Assembly (NCBI RefSeq): GCF_019645835.1
Contig: NZ_CP080998.1
Location: 3,410,001 to 3,474,000 of the forward strand
Source: Mycolicibacterium holsaticum DSM 44478 = JCM 12374
GTDB lineage: Bacteria; Actinomycetota; Actinomycetes; Mycobacteriales; Mycobacteriaceae
Reading direction: 5' to 3'
Length of the DNA stretch: 64,000 bases
Both the position numbers and the translations under genes were made by a program. The notes below the pieces were generated by a model. That model had not been told where the DNA came from. It searched no databases and saw only the letters and a program-made list of their open reading frames with translations. Shown piece after piece: positions 1 through 7,666 of this stretch; positions within the stretch are counted from its first letter, which is position 1, and every line of letters starts with the position of its first letter.

Positions 1-81
1 TACCTGGTCCGCAGCGACGACGACGACGATTTCCTCGGCCAGCTGCGGCACGCGGCACGCATCAAGTACCGCTCGCCCTGA
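1..81 (+). CDS. TetR-family regulator, C-terminal tail only (partial at window edge)
   Basis: Only the last 26 codons are in the window, ending in TGA at 79-81. The tail (LVRSDDDDDFLGQLRHAA...) matches the end of the TetR protein at 2434-2982 (IVRSDDNDEFLAQLRHAA...) at about 16 of 21 positions, so it is very probably the C-terminus of a paralogous TetR-type repressor. It converges with the CoA-transferase gene on the other strand, overlapping it by 20 bp. The DNA-binding domain is outside the window, so the family call rests only on this paralogy. Confidence 0.7.
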   Translation, partial: YLVRSDDDDDFLGQLRHAARIKYRSP

Positions 82-1228
82 GTTCGGCGAGCACCTCTGC
101 GGTGTGCTCGCCGAGCTGCGGCGCCGCCGAACGCGGCGCCCATGGCGTGCCGGAGAAGTCGGCGGGCGAGGCGACCATCGGCACGGCCGCGTCGCCGTCG
201 GGCACGTACACGATGCCGCCCGCGGCGTGAAACTGATCGTCGGACACCACGTCTTCGACGGAATTGATTGGCGCCCAGAACAATTCCGGTTCCGCGGCAA
301 AAACCTCGGCCCATTCGTCGAGGGCTCTGGTGGCGAAGATCTCGTCGAGTTCGGCGATGAGCTCGACCGCGTGCACGGCGCGCGACCGCGCCGTCTCGTA
401 GCGCGGATCGGTCAACCACTCGGGCCGGCCGGCCGCCCGGCACAGCGGCGGCCAGTGCCGGCCCGCCTCCAGGCCCACGAGCCAGAATCGCCGCCCGTCG
501 GCGGCGACGTAATTGTTCATACAGGGGTTGCCCATCGTCTCGCGATCCCCGATGGCGATCGTATGGCCGGTCAACAAGAACGTGTTGAGGTCGAAGCTGA
601 CCGTGTAGGCGCCCTGCCGGTACAGCGACGTGCTCACCAATTGGCCCTCGCCGGTGCGGGTTCGCGCCACCAACGCCGCGCACACCGCCGCGGCCAGCGT
701 CATCCCGGCCGCGTGATCGCCCATTCCGCCGCGTTGAAACGGCGGCGCCTGGCCGGGCCGGGTGAGCAGGTGCGCCAGCCCGGCCCTGGCCCAGAACGCC
801 GCGACGTCGTAGGCCGCCCGGTCGGCGTCGGGGCCGCTCTGGCCGTAGCCGGTGATCAGGCCGTACACCAGTCGGGGGTTGCCTGCCGCCACCGTCGCGA
901 AGTCCAGCCCCATCCGCCGCAGCGCACCGACCCGCACGTTGGTGAGGAAAACATCTGCCGCCCCGAGTAATTCGAGCGCGGTGGCGCGCCCCTGCTCGGT
1001 GGTGATATCGAGCACGATGCTGCGCTTGCCGCGGTTGTCCATCTCGAACGGCGGGCTGCCGTCCCCCTCGATGCCCATGATCCGACCGAACGTGCGCGCC
1101 GGATCACCGGTCGGCGGTTCGATTTTGATGACGTCGGCGCCCCAGTCCGCCAGGATCCCGCCCGCGGCCGGCCCCGCGACCCACACCCCGAGTTCGACGA
1201 TCCGTATGCCTTCCAACGGTCCGGCCAT
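62..1228 (-). CDS. CaiB/BaiF-type class III CoA-transferase
   Basis: A 388-residue protein of the formyl-CoA transferase/alpha-methylacyl-CoA racemase family, which moves CoA between carboxylic acids or racemises 2-methylacyl-CoAs. The N-terminal LEGIRIVELG...DWGADVIKIEPP segment is the family signature, and Asp171 in GGMGDHAAG fits the catalytic aspartate. I chose ATG 1228 because GGAAGGG lies six bases upstream; ATG 1234 would sit inside that ribosome-binding site. It is divergent from the phosphotransferase gene across a 54-bp gap holding a perfect inverted repeat. With the aldehyde dehydrogenase downstream of that gene it suggests a carboxylic-acid catabolic island. The substrate cannot be read from sequence. 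Confidence 0.9.
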   Translation of the reverse strand: MAGPLEGIRIVELGVWVAGPAAGGILADWGADVIKIEPPTGDPARTFGRIMGIEGDGSPPFEMDNRGKRSIVLDITTEQGRATALELLGAADVFLTNVRVGALRRMGLDFATVAAGNPRLVYGLITGYGQSGPDADRAAYDVAAFWARAGLAHLLTRPGQAPPFQRGGMGDHAAGMTLAAAVCAALVARTRTGEGQLVSTSLYRQGAYTVSFDLNTFLLTGHTIAIGDRETMGNPCMNNYVAADGRRFWLVGLEAGRHWPPLCRAAGRPEWLTDPRYETARSRAVHAVELIAELDEIFATRALDEWAEVFAAEPELFWAPINSVEDVVSDDQFHAAGGIVYVPDGDAAVPMVASPADFSGTPWAPRSAAPQLGEHTAEVLAELRASGT

Positions 1229-1248
1229 GCACATCCCTTCCGAGGTGA

Positions 1249-1274
1249 TTTACAAACTCCGCGAAATTTGTAAA
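1249..1274. promoter_or_regulatory. Perfect inverted repeat between divergent genes (probable repressor operator)
   Basis: TTTACAAA (1249-1256) and TTTGTAAA (1267-1274) are exact inverse complements separated by ten bases. They lie in the gap between the CoA-transferase and phosphotransferase starts. An AT-rich palindrome in GC-rich DNA between divergent genes, with TetR-type genes on both sides, is a typical TetR operator layout. Which regulator binds is inference. Confidence 0.6.
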
Positions 1275-1282
1275 CTGGCGAG

Positions 1283-2386
1283 GTGAATCGGGTTTCGTCG
1301 GTCGTCGGCCTTGTGTCGCATCTTGGGCGCGGTGTACAACGTATCGCCACCGACGCCGCCGTCGGCAGGCTCCGTTCGATTCCGCGCACGGTCGACGAAC
1401 TCGACGCCGCGGCGCTGAGCCGGATCCTGGGCCGCACCGTCACCTCGGTGTCGGTGCTGGGCGGTGACGCGGGCACCTCGTCGCGGGCGCGCGTGGCGTT
1501 GACCGGTGACGGCGTGCCGGCCTCGGTCTTCGTCAAGATGTCCGCGGAAACCGTCGCGACCCGGCTGATGGGTGAGCTGGGCAGGCTCGCCGACACCGAA
1601 ACCCGGTTTTACCGTGAGCTTTCCGCGCGACTGACCGGCGTACCCCGTTCCTACGGATCGGCGTTCGACTCGTTGACCGGACGCTTCGTGCTGGTGCTCG
1701 AAGACCTGCCCGTCGACGAGTGCCAGTTTCCCGACACCCTTCATCCGCTGCACCGCGATCAGGCCGCCCTGATCGTCGAACTGCTCGCCCGGCTGCACGC
1801 GACGTTCTGGGAGCGGGTGCCCGCATGGGCGTATACGGCGTCGGGCGACAGCGCCTCGCTGCTCACCGGAGCCCTGTTGAAGACGTCGGCGCGCCGGATC
1901 GCCGCGCGCACCGACATCCCCGTCGAGCGCGGCCGGTTCATCGACGACAACTACCGGGCGGTGGCCCGGCTGATCGACCGGCCGCCGCACACGGTCATGC
2001 ACGGCGACGCCCACCCCGGCAACGTGTACTTCCGCAACGGTGAGGCCGGGCTGCTGGACTGGCAGGCGGTCCGTCGTGGGCACCCGGGCCGCGAACTCGC
2101 CTACACCCTGGTCACCAGCATGACCCCCGTCGACCGCCGCGCCACCCAGGACGACCTGCTCGACGTCTACCGGAACGCGCTTGCCGCGCACGGCGGCCCT
2201 GAGCTCGACCGCGACGAGCTGTGGAACCGCTACCGGCAGGGCGCGCTGTACGCCTACGTCGCCGCGCTGATCACCGCGGGGATGGGCGGCATGCAGGCCG
2301 AGGACATCGCCTTGGCGGGGTTACGGCGAGCGGTGGCCGCGCTGGAGGACCTGGACACGGTCGCCCTCCTGACCAGATCGCTGTGA
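1283..2386 (+). CDS. APH/choline-kinase-fold phosphotransferase (EcKinase-like)
   Basis: A 367-residue protein with the aminoglycoside-phosphotransferase fold. VMHGDAHPGNVYF in the C-terminal half is the Brenner-type catalytic loop (HGDxHxxN), and GLLDWQAV is the metal-binding DFG-like segment. Such proteins in actinobacteria commonly sit with CoA-transferase, acyl-CoA dehydrogenase and aldehyde dehydrogenase genes, and their small-molecule substrates are mostly unknown; antibiotic resistance should not be assumed. The start is GTG 1283, only nine bases after the inverted repeat and with no usable spaced ribosome-binding site, so a leaderless transcript or a slightly later GTG is possible. 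Confidence 0.82.
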   Translation: MNRVSSVVGLVSHLGRGVQRIATDAAVGRLRSIPRTVDELDAAALSRILGRTVTSVSVLGGDAGTSSRARVALTGDGVPASVFVKMSAETVATRLMGELGRLADTETRFYRELSARLTGVPRSYGSAFDSLTGRFVLVLEDLPVDECQFPDTLHPLHRDQAALIVELLARLHATFWERVPAWAYTASGDSASLLTGALLKTSARRIAARTDIPVERGRFIDDNYRAVARLIDRPPHTVMHGDAHPGNVYFRNGEAGLLDWQAVRRGHPGRELAYTLVTSMTPVDRRATQDDLLDVYRNALAAHGGPELDRDELWNRYRQGALYAYVAALITAGMGGMQAEDIALAGLRRAVAALEDLDTVALLTRSL

Positions 2387-2433
2387 CACAGGGCCTAGGA
2401 TCGACGGAACCCAGACGATTGCGAGACTTCCAC

Positions 2434-2982
2434 GTGAACGGTTCTCCATCCGCTGCATCCGGAGTTATCGAGGACACCTCGACCCGCCACCGCATTCTGG
2501 TCGCCACTGCTGAGGTGCTCGCTCGCAGCGGCCAGACCAAGCTCAGCCTCTCGGAGGTCGCGTTGCAGGCCGGCGTATCGCGGCCGACGTTGTACCGCTG
2601 GTTTGCCTCCAAGTCCGACCTGCTCGACGCGTTCGGCGCCTACGAGCGCGACCTGTTCGACGACGGTGTCAGCGCGGCCACCGCCGGCCTGCGGGGCACC
2701 GAAAAACTCGACGCCGCGTTGCGGTTCATCGTCGACTACCAGCAGTCCTATTCGGGGGTGCGGATGGTCGACATCGAACCCGAGGTCGTCATCCCGCAAC
2801 TGACGGCCGTCATTCCGGTGATGCGGGCGCGGCTGGAGCGGCTGATGAGCGGTTCGAATCGAGCGGTCAAGGCCGCCACCGTGATTCGCGTCGCCATCTC
2901 GCACTTCATCGTGCGCAGCGACGACAACGACGAGTTCCTCGCGCAACTTCGCCACGCCGCCGGTATCAAACAGCAGCCCTGA
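2434..2982 (+). CDS. TetR/AcrR-family transcriptional regulator
   Basis: A 182-residue regulator. The N-terminal helix-turn-helix is clear (LSLSEVALQAGVSRPTLYRW followed by FASKSDLLDAF, roughly residues 37-65). The C-terminal ligand domain ends with the same VRSDD...FLAQLRHAAGIK tail as the gene cut by the left window edge. The open frame extends upstream into the phosphotransferase gene, but GTG 2434 fits the family length. It lies 47 bp after the phosphotransferase and 66 bp before the aldehyde dehydrogenase. It may be the repressor of this island, with the palindrome at 1249-1274 as a candidate site. No strong ribosome-binding site was seen. Confidence 0.88.
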   Translation: MNGSPSAASGVIEDTSTRHRILVATAEVLARSGQTKLSLSEVALQAGVSRPTLYRWFASKSDLLDAFGAYERDLFDDGVSAATAGLRGTEKLDAALRFIVDYQQSYSGVRMVDIEPEVVIPQLTAVIPVMRARLERLMSGSNRAVKAATVIRVAISHFIVRSDDNDEFLAQLRHAAGIKQQP

Positions 2983-3048
2983 CCCGCCGGCGCGGTCCGG
3001 CTCCGCCTAACAGGTGACACTTGTGGGAAAAAATGTAAAGCTGTCTGC

Positions 3049-4533
3049 ATGACCGACGTGCAGACGGAGACCGGCGTGCTGGCCGGCGAAGAGCGGATGT
3101 TGATCGATGGCGAACTGCAGTTCACCAGTAGCGGGGCGAAGTTCGACGTCATCCATCCGGCCAGCGAGGAGGTGGTCGGTCAGGCCACCGACGGCACCGT
3201 GGCCGATATGGAGCGCGCCGTCGGGGCGGCACGCCGGGCGTTCGACGACGGCACCTGGTCGCGTGACCTGGATTTCCGCTACCACTGCCTGAGCCAGTTG
3301 CACGCCGCGCTGGAGAAGGACAAGGAGCGGCTGCGGCGCATCCTGATCACCGAGGTCGGGTGCCCCGTCACGGTGTCCGGCAGCCAGATCGAGAGCCCGA
3401 TCGAGGAAGTCAAGCACTGGGCCGAACACGGCAAGGCGTTCGACTACCTGGTCGACACGGGCGTGCATCCCACGCAGTTGGGCCCGGCGCGGCGCAAGAT
3501 CCACTACGAGCCGGTCGGCGTGGTGGGCGCGATCACGCCGTGGAACGTGCCGTTCTACCTCAACATCGCCGAGACGGTGCCCGCGTTGATGGCGGGCAAC
3601 ACCGTGGTGCTCAAGCCCGCGCAGCTCACCCCGTGGTCGGGTAGCGAACTCGGCCGCATCATCGCCGAGGAGACCGATATCCCCGCCGGGGTGTTCAATG
3701 TCGTGGTCTCCAACGCCAACGAGGTGGGCGCGGCGCTGTCGGCCGACCCGCGCGTGGACATGATCACGTTCACCGGTTCGACGGCGACGGGCCGGGCGAT
3801 CCTGGCCGCGGGCGCCTCGACGGTGAAGAAGACGCTGCTGGAACTGGGCGGCAAGTCGGCGCACATCGTGCTCGACGACGCCGACTTCAACTCCGCACTG
3901 TCGATGGCGGCGATGATGGCGTGCGTGATGTCGGGACAGAGCTGTATTCTGCCCAGCCGGATCCTGTTGCCGCGCAGTCGATATGACGAGGGCATCGAGA
4001 TCCTCAAGACCATGATGGAGGGTTTCCCGGTCGGCGACCCGTGGACGGCGGGCAACATGCAGGGTCCGCAGATCAGCGAAACCCAACGCCAGAAGGTGTT
4101 GGGCCTGATCAAATCGGGCATCGACTCCGGGGCGCGGTTGGTCACCGGCGGCGGTATCCCGGAGAACCTGCCCACCGGGTACTACACGCAGGCCACGCTG
4201 CTCGCCGACGTCGACCCGGATTCGCAGGTGGCCCAGGAAGAGATCTTCGGCCCCGTGCTGACGGTGACGCCGTATGACACCGACGACGAGGCCGTCGCGA
4301 TCGCGAACAACACCATCTACGGATTGTCCGGTGAGGTCTCCGGGGGCGATGTGGACCGCGCGTTCCAGGTGGCCTGCCGCATGCGGACGGGCAACGTCAC
4401 GATCAACGGCAAGAGCCACTTCGGCATCACCAGCCCGTTCGGCGGCACCAAACAGAGCGGGCTGGGCTATCGCAACGGCGAGGAAGGCTACAAGGAGTAC
4501 CTGGAAGCCAAGACGATCGGCATGCCCGAGTGA
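3049..4533 (+). CDS. NAD(P)-dependent aldehyde dehydrogenase
   Basis: A 494-residue member of the classical aldehyde dehydrogenase superfamily, oxidising an aldehyde to a carboxylate with NAD(P). The catalytic Cys299 is in SGQSC, the general base Glu265 in LELGGKSAH, and PWNVPF is the cofactor/oxyanion segment. Spacing and length match typical ALDH enzymes (Glu268/Cys302). A paralogue of nearly equal length lies at 50983-52458. The neighbouring CoA-transferase suggests that the product acid is taken on as a CoA thioester. The upstream gap shows no good ribosome-binding site before ATG 3049, so the message may be leaderless. Confidence 0.95.
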   Translation: MTDVQTETGVLAGEERMLIDGELQFTSSGAKFDVIHPASEEVVGQATDGTVADMERAVGAARRAFDDGTWSRDLDFRYHCLSQLHAALEKDKERLRRILITEVGCPVTVSGSQIESPIEEVKHWAEHGKAFDYLVDTGVHPTQLGPARRKIHYEPVGVVGAITPWNVPFYLNIAETVPALMAGNTVVLKPAQLTPWSGSELGRIIAEETDIPAGVFNVVVSNANEVGAALSADPRVDMITFTGSTATGRAILAAGASTVKKTLLELGGKSAHIVLDDADFNSALSMAAMMACVMSGQSCILPSRILLPRSRYDEGIEILKTMMEGFPVGDPWTAGNMQGPQISETQRQKVLGLIKSGIDSGARLVTGGGIPENLPTGYYTQATLLADVDPDSQVAQEEIFGPVLTVTPYDTDDEAVAIANNTIYGLSGEVSGGDVDRAFQVACRMRTGNVTINGKSHFGITSPFGGTKQSGLGYRNGEEGYKEYLEAKTIGMPE

Positions 4534-4541
4534 CCCATTTT

Positions 4542-4556
4542 GTGCCGAAAGGGACA
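4542..4556. repeat. 15-bp direct repeat GTGCCGAAAGGGACA (copy 1)
   Basis: The 15-mer GTGCCGAAAGGGACA just after the aldehyde dehydrogenase stop recurs exactly at 39069-39083. Copy 1 is preceded by CATTTTGT; copy 2 is followed a few bases on by its inverse complement ACAAAATG. It may be a dispersed mycobacterial extragenic element or chance. Confidence 0.4.
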
Positions 4557-4591
4557 ACCGGGCGGGTAAGTGCTAGAGACATCTGACATTT

Positions 4592-4605
4592 CGTCGATCT
4601 CGACG
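4592..4605. promoter_or_regulatory. Short palindrome upstream of SnoaL-like gene
   Basis: CGTCGA TC TCGACG is a perfect 14-bp palindrome in the gap before the SnoaL-like gene. It could be an operator, but CGTCGA-type palindromes are frequent by chance in this base composition. Confidence 0.25.
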
Positions 4606-4628
4606 ACTGAATGAAGGGCGCGGCGGGC

Positions 4629-5048
4629 ATGGACGTCGACCGGGTCAGCGACGAACTCGAGATTGCCGGGCTGCTTCACCGCTACGCCCGCGCGGTGGAC
4701 ACCAAGGACTGGGAGCTGTACCGGTCGCTGTTCACCGACGACGCGCACATCGACTACTCATCGGCGGGCGCGGTCGTCGGGAACCGCGACGAGGTCGTCG
4801 ACTGGTTCGCGGTCAACTTCGGGGTCCTGCCGTGGAGCATGCACTACATCACGAACATCGAGTGCGATATCGACGGCGATACCGCGACGGTGCGGGCGAT
4901 GTTCTACAACCCCATGCAGCTCCCCGGCATGGCGGAGATGAGCAGCTGCGGCGGGTACTACCATCACGAACTCGTGCGCACGCCGGACGGCTGGCGCAGC
5001 CGCCGCCTGCGCGAGGAGAACGTCTGGTTCGTCAACAAACCGGGCTGA
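4629..5048 (+). CDS. SnoaL-like / NTF2-fold small protein
   Basis: A 139-residue protein of the SnoaL-like NTF2 superfamily. The opening ELEIAGLLHRYARAVDTKDWELYRSLFTDDAHIDY is the standard signature: a helix, an R-Y-x-R-AxD motif, then the W-x-x-x-x-x-LFTxDA strand entry. The cone-shaped fold serves as a cyclase, isomerase or dehydratase pocket, or as the small subunit of oxygenases. ATG 4629 follows an AAGGG; ATG 4611 in the same frame would add six residues. It stands alone between the aldehyde dehydrogenase and a convergent TetR gene. Two other SnoaL/NTF2-type proteins occur in the window (7663 and 61113). The substrate is unknown. Confidence 0.85.
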   Translation: MDVDRVSDELEIAGLLHRYARAVDTKDWELYRSLFTDDAHIDYSSAGAVVGNRDEVVDWFAVNFGVLPWSMHYITNIECDIDGDTATVRAMFYNPMQLPGMAEMSSCGGYYHHELVRTPDGWRSRRLREENVWFVNKPG

Positions 5049-5069
5049 TCGTCCGCAGTCTCATCGACC

Positions 5070-5672
5070 TCAAGCGCTGGCCGGAACGAGGCTCGACACG
5101 ATCAGCTGCAGATAGGGGCGGTAGAGGTCGGCGCCATCGAGGTGACTGCCGAGTGTGACGCCGTCGTTGACCGCGAGGATCAGCTGGGCCAACGTATCGG
5201 CGGGCATCGTGAGGGTCGCGCCCAACCGTGCGACGTCCTTGCTGATGAACTCGGCGAGCGATCGGATCGTCTCGCGCCGTTGCTTTTCGAGTCGTTCGCG
5301 CGCTTGCGCGTTGCGTAACAGGTACAGCGTGAGTTCGTAGTTGAGGGCTGCCCGGTTCGGGTCACTGCCCACCTCGCGCCACCGCTCGGCGAGTTCGTCG
5401 ACGCTTAGTTCGTCGAGCCGCCCGAACGACTGGATGATGTCGCTGAAGCCGTCGAGGAAGCGCTGCCGCTGACGGTCGACGACCGCGAGGAACAACTCTT
5501 CTTTCGCGCCGAAGTGCGAATAGATCGCCCCGCGCGTGTAGCCAGCTATCTCGGCGATGTCTTCCAATGCCGCCCCGGTCAGGCCTTTGCGCGCGAACAC
5601 CTCTTCGGCGGCGTCGAGCAGCAGGTTACGGGTGTGCTCGAGGCGTCGCTCCCTGGTCCACCGCTCCGGCAT
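5070..5672 (-). CDS. TetR/AcrR-family transcriptional regulator
   Basis: A 200-residue regulator with a textbook N-terminal helix-turn-helix (GAALEDIAEIAGYTRGAIYS then HFGAKEELFLAV) and an all-helical ligand domain. ATG 5672 is preceded by GGGAGG; the frame also permits GTG 5714, which would overlap the stop of the upstream unknown gene (GTGA) and couple the two. It is downstream of, and on the same strand as, the 136-residue unknown gene, and both diverge from the Rieske oxygenase operon. It is therefore the obvious candidate repressor of that operon, acting at the TGTAT/ATACA repeats between them. Confidence 0.9.
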   Translation of the reverse strand: MPERWTRERRLEHTRNLLLDAAEEVFARKGLTGAALEDIAEIAGYTRGAIYSHFGAKEELFLAVVDRQRQRFLDGFSDIIQSFGRLDELSVDELAERWREVGSDPNRAALNYELTLYLLRNAQARERLEKQRRETIRSLAEFISKDVARLGATLTMPADTLAQLILAVNDGVTLGSHLDGADLYRPYLQLIVSSLVPASA

Positions 5673-5710
5673 GCGCCGATCCTCCCACAGCGCCGCCGCC
5701 ACACGAGCCG

Positions 5711-6121
5711 TCACGGCACCAGGGCTGCGAGCGAGGTGTGCACGAATCTTCCTGTCAGCAACGTGTTTGAGGGTGCATCCAGCTTGAACGTTTCGACTTC
5801 TGCAGTGCTCACCGGTAGACCGGCGAGCAGCAACGCCCGGGCTTTGAACGCGCGCGCGGCGACGCTGACGCGATGGCGCACAATGTCGGGCTGAAGACAG
5901 GCGACGTCTCCCGGCGGCGGGCCGTACACAGCAGGCACATCGGTCGGAGCGGCCGAGTCGCGGGCCGTCACCCCAAGCACTGACAGAGACCGGACGTGGT
6001 CACGATCCGGAACCCACACTGTCACCGTCCAACCGGCCATTGCACGGTCGCAGAGCCAGCCGCCCGCGACGCTGATCAACTCCGCGACTCTGGCCGCACT
6101 GAGCTCGAGTTGGCATTCCAT
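5711..6121 (-). CDS. Conserved-looking unknown protein upstream of TetR
   Basis: A 136-residue protein that I do not recognise. It is acidic in places and predicted soluble, with no signal peptide or membrane span. ATG 6121 is preceded by AAGGGAT at good distance. The frame also opens at ATG 6199, but that codon lies inside the palindromic operator region and would add 26 residues, so I prefer the later start. The reading frame ends 38 bp before the TetR start (or overlaps it by 4 bp if TetR begins at GTG 5714), indicating co-transcription with that regulator. Divergent placement from the Rieske oxygenase suggests a role in that pathway. Confidence 0.65.
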   Translation of the reverse strand: MECQLELSAARVAELISVAGGWLCDRAMAGWTVTVWVPDRDHVRSLSVLGVTARDSAAPTDVPAVYGPPPGDVACLQPDIVRHRVSVAARAFKARALLLAGLPVSTAEVETFKLDAPSNTLLTGRFVHTSLAALVP

Positions 6122-6183
6122 CGCGATCCCTTCGTCACGGTCACACCCGGGCAGATGTGACTCAAGCCACTTTAATGCATCGT

Positions 6184-6207
6184 TGTATATTTCATACATT
6201 GCTGTAT
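6184..6207. promoter_or_regulatory. TGTAT/ATACA half-site cluster (probable TetR operator)
   Basis: Three half-sites occur in a row: TGTAT (6184-6188), ATACA (6194-6198) and TGTAT (6203-6207), forming two overlapping palindromes with 5-bp and 4-bp spacers. They lie between the divergent unknown/TetR pair and the Rieske operon. Binding by the adjacent TetR (5070-5672) is inference. Confidence 0.55.
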
Positions 6208-6292
6208 ATGGTGATGGCCATCACACAGCTCGGTGGGTGACCACGCGCACCCCCAGCCCGGTAACGCCCCGCTATGGCCCAGGAGGTTCGAT

Positions 6293-7666
6293 ATGACTCA
6301 GATTGCCCGCCCCGGCGAGTGGCTGAATCCCGACTCAGGAATCGGCCTGGGCCTGAACGAGGTCACGCCGGGGACGTTCAATATGCGGATCCCGACCGAC
6401 CGGTACACCTCCCCCGAGTACACCGCCCTTGAGCGCGAACGCATCTGGTCGCGGGTGTGGCAGGTCGCCGGGCGCGTCGACGACCTGCCCAAGGTCGGTG
6501 ACTGGAAGCGCTACCAGATCTTCGACCAGTCCTACGTCATCGTCCGCGGCAAGGACGAGAAGCTACGCGGCTTCGTCAACGCATGCCGGCACCGCGGAAA
6601 CATGCTGTGCATGACGAACACCGGTAACGCCAAGCGGGGCTTTCTATGTCAGTACCACCTGTGGGCCTACGACCTCGAAGGCAAACTGCGCGGTGTGCTG
6701 AGGGAGGAGGTCGCCGGCCAGGTCGACAAGAGCGACAACTCCCTGTTGCCGGTGTGCGTCGACACCTTCGGCGGGTTCATTTTCCTCAACCCGGACCCCA
6801 ATGCTCAACCACTACGGGAGTACCTGGGTGACGAGGTGATCGACCTGCTCGAGCCCTACCACCTCGATCAGATGACCACCGTGATGGACGTCCGCGAGGC
6901 CCTCGACTGCAACTGGAAAGTTGTGATGGATGCCTTCGAAGAGGGCTACCACATCAACGGAATTCACCCGCAGTTGCTCGCGGTCCTCAACATCGACCCG
7001 GCCACCACCCGCTACCGGTTCTTCGAGAATCACAGCGTCGCCGTCGCACCGTTCGAGGTGCAGGGCGCGGGGGCACAGAAACAGGTCGACGGCATCATGG
7101 CACTGCCCGAGACGTTCCCCGGCACCGCCGCGGTGATCCCCCGCTTCCAGGAGCTCGTTGCGCCATATCAGGGCGCGGACGGTGAGGTGGAGTTCCCCGA
7201 TGGCGTCACCGCACGCGGGCTGCTGCAGCAGGCCACCCGCGACACCCTCACCGGTATGGGCCTCGACGTCACCGGGCTCACCGACGACCAGATGAGCGAC
7301 AACCAGGGTTGGGTGCTGTTCCCGAACTTTTTCATGACGGTTCGGGCCGGCGAGTGCCACATCATCGCGGCGGTGCCGCACCCCGACGGTGACCCGAACC
7401 GCTGCATCTGGCACGTCAGCAGCTACATGTTCCTGCCCGCCGAGCACCGAGATGCCTTCCGCGCGGAGCTGATCGAGGTCGATGAGCCCGGTAGCTACAA
7501 GTACTTCGAAGCGCTGCACCAGGACTACGTCCAGATGCCGCGTCAACAGAAGGGGCTGCGCAACAAGCGGCTCGATCACATGTCGTTGGTGAAGGAGGAA
7601 GTCGTCATCGGCCACTTCCACTCCGTCGTCGACCGGTACATGGCGGCGACTGAGGTGACGGCATGA
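6293..7666 (+). CDS. Rieske non-heme iron aromatic-ring-hydroxylating oxygenase, alpha subunit
   Basis: A 457-residue oxygenase. The Rieske [2Fe-2S] ligands are Cys98-x-His100 (CRHRGN) and Cys119-x2-His122 (CQYH). The mononuclear iron site is the DAFEEGYHINGIH segment, residues 213-225, with His220 and His225. It would dihydroxylate or demethylate an aromatic or cyclic substrate using electrons from a reductase not encoded nearby. ATG 6293 follows a strong CAGGAGG; the frame remains open upstream to 6233 but lacks a comparable site. The stop overlaps the next start (ATGA), so it is translationally coupled to the NTF2-like protein that probably acts as the small subunit. Confidence 0.95.
   Translation: MTQIARPGEWLNPDSGIGLGLNEVTPGTFNMRIPTDRYTSPEYTALERERIWSRVWQVAGRVDDLPKVGDWKRYQIFDQSYVIVRGKDEKLRGFVNACRHRGNMLCMTNTGNAKRGFLCQYHLWAYDLEGKLRGVLREEVAGQVDKSDNSLLPVCVDTFGGFIFLNPDPNAQPLREYLGDEVIDLLEPYHLDQMTTVMDVREALDCNWKVVMDAFEEGYHINGIHPQLLAVLNIDPATTRYRFFENHSVAVAPFEVQGAGAQKQVDGIMALPETFPGTAAVIPRFQELVAPYQGADGEVEFPDGVTARGLLQQATRDTLTGMGLDVTGLTDDQMSDNQGWVLFPNFFMTVRAGECHIIAAVPHPDGDPNRCIWHVSSYMFLPAEHRDAFRAELIEVDEPGSYKYFEALHQDYVQMPRQQKGLRNKRLDHMSLVKEEVVIGHFHSVVDRYMAATEVTA

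Noticed and set aside
1283..2386. Aminoglycoside resistance gene
   Set aside because: The fold is shared, but the sequence and catabolic neighbours point to the broader phosphotransferase family with no evidence for antibiotic substrates.
3007..4557. Long minus-strand frame opposite the aldehyde dehydrogenase (516 codons)
   Set aside because: It is the GC-rich shadow of a strongly conserved ALDH gene, with Arg/His/Gly-rich composition and no known motif.
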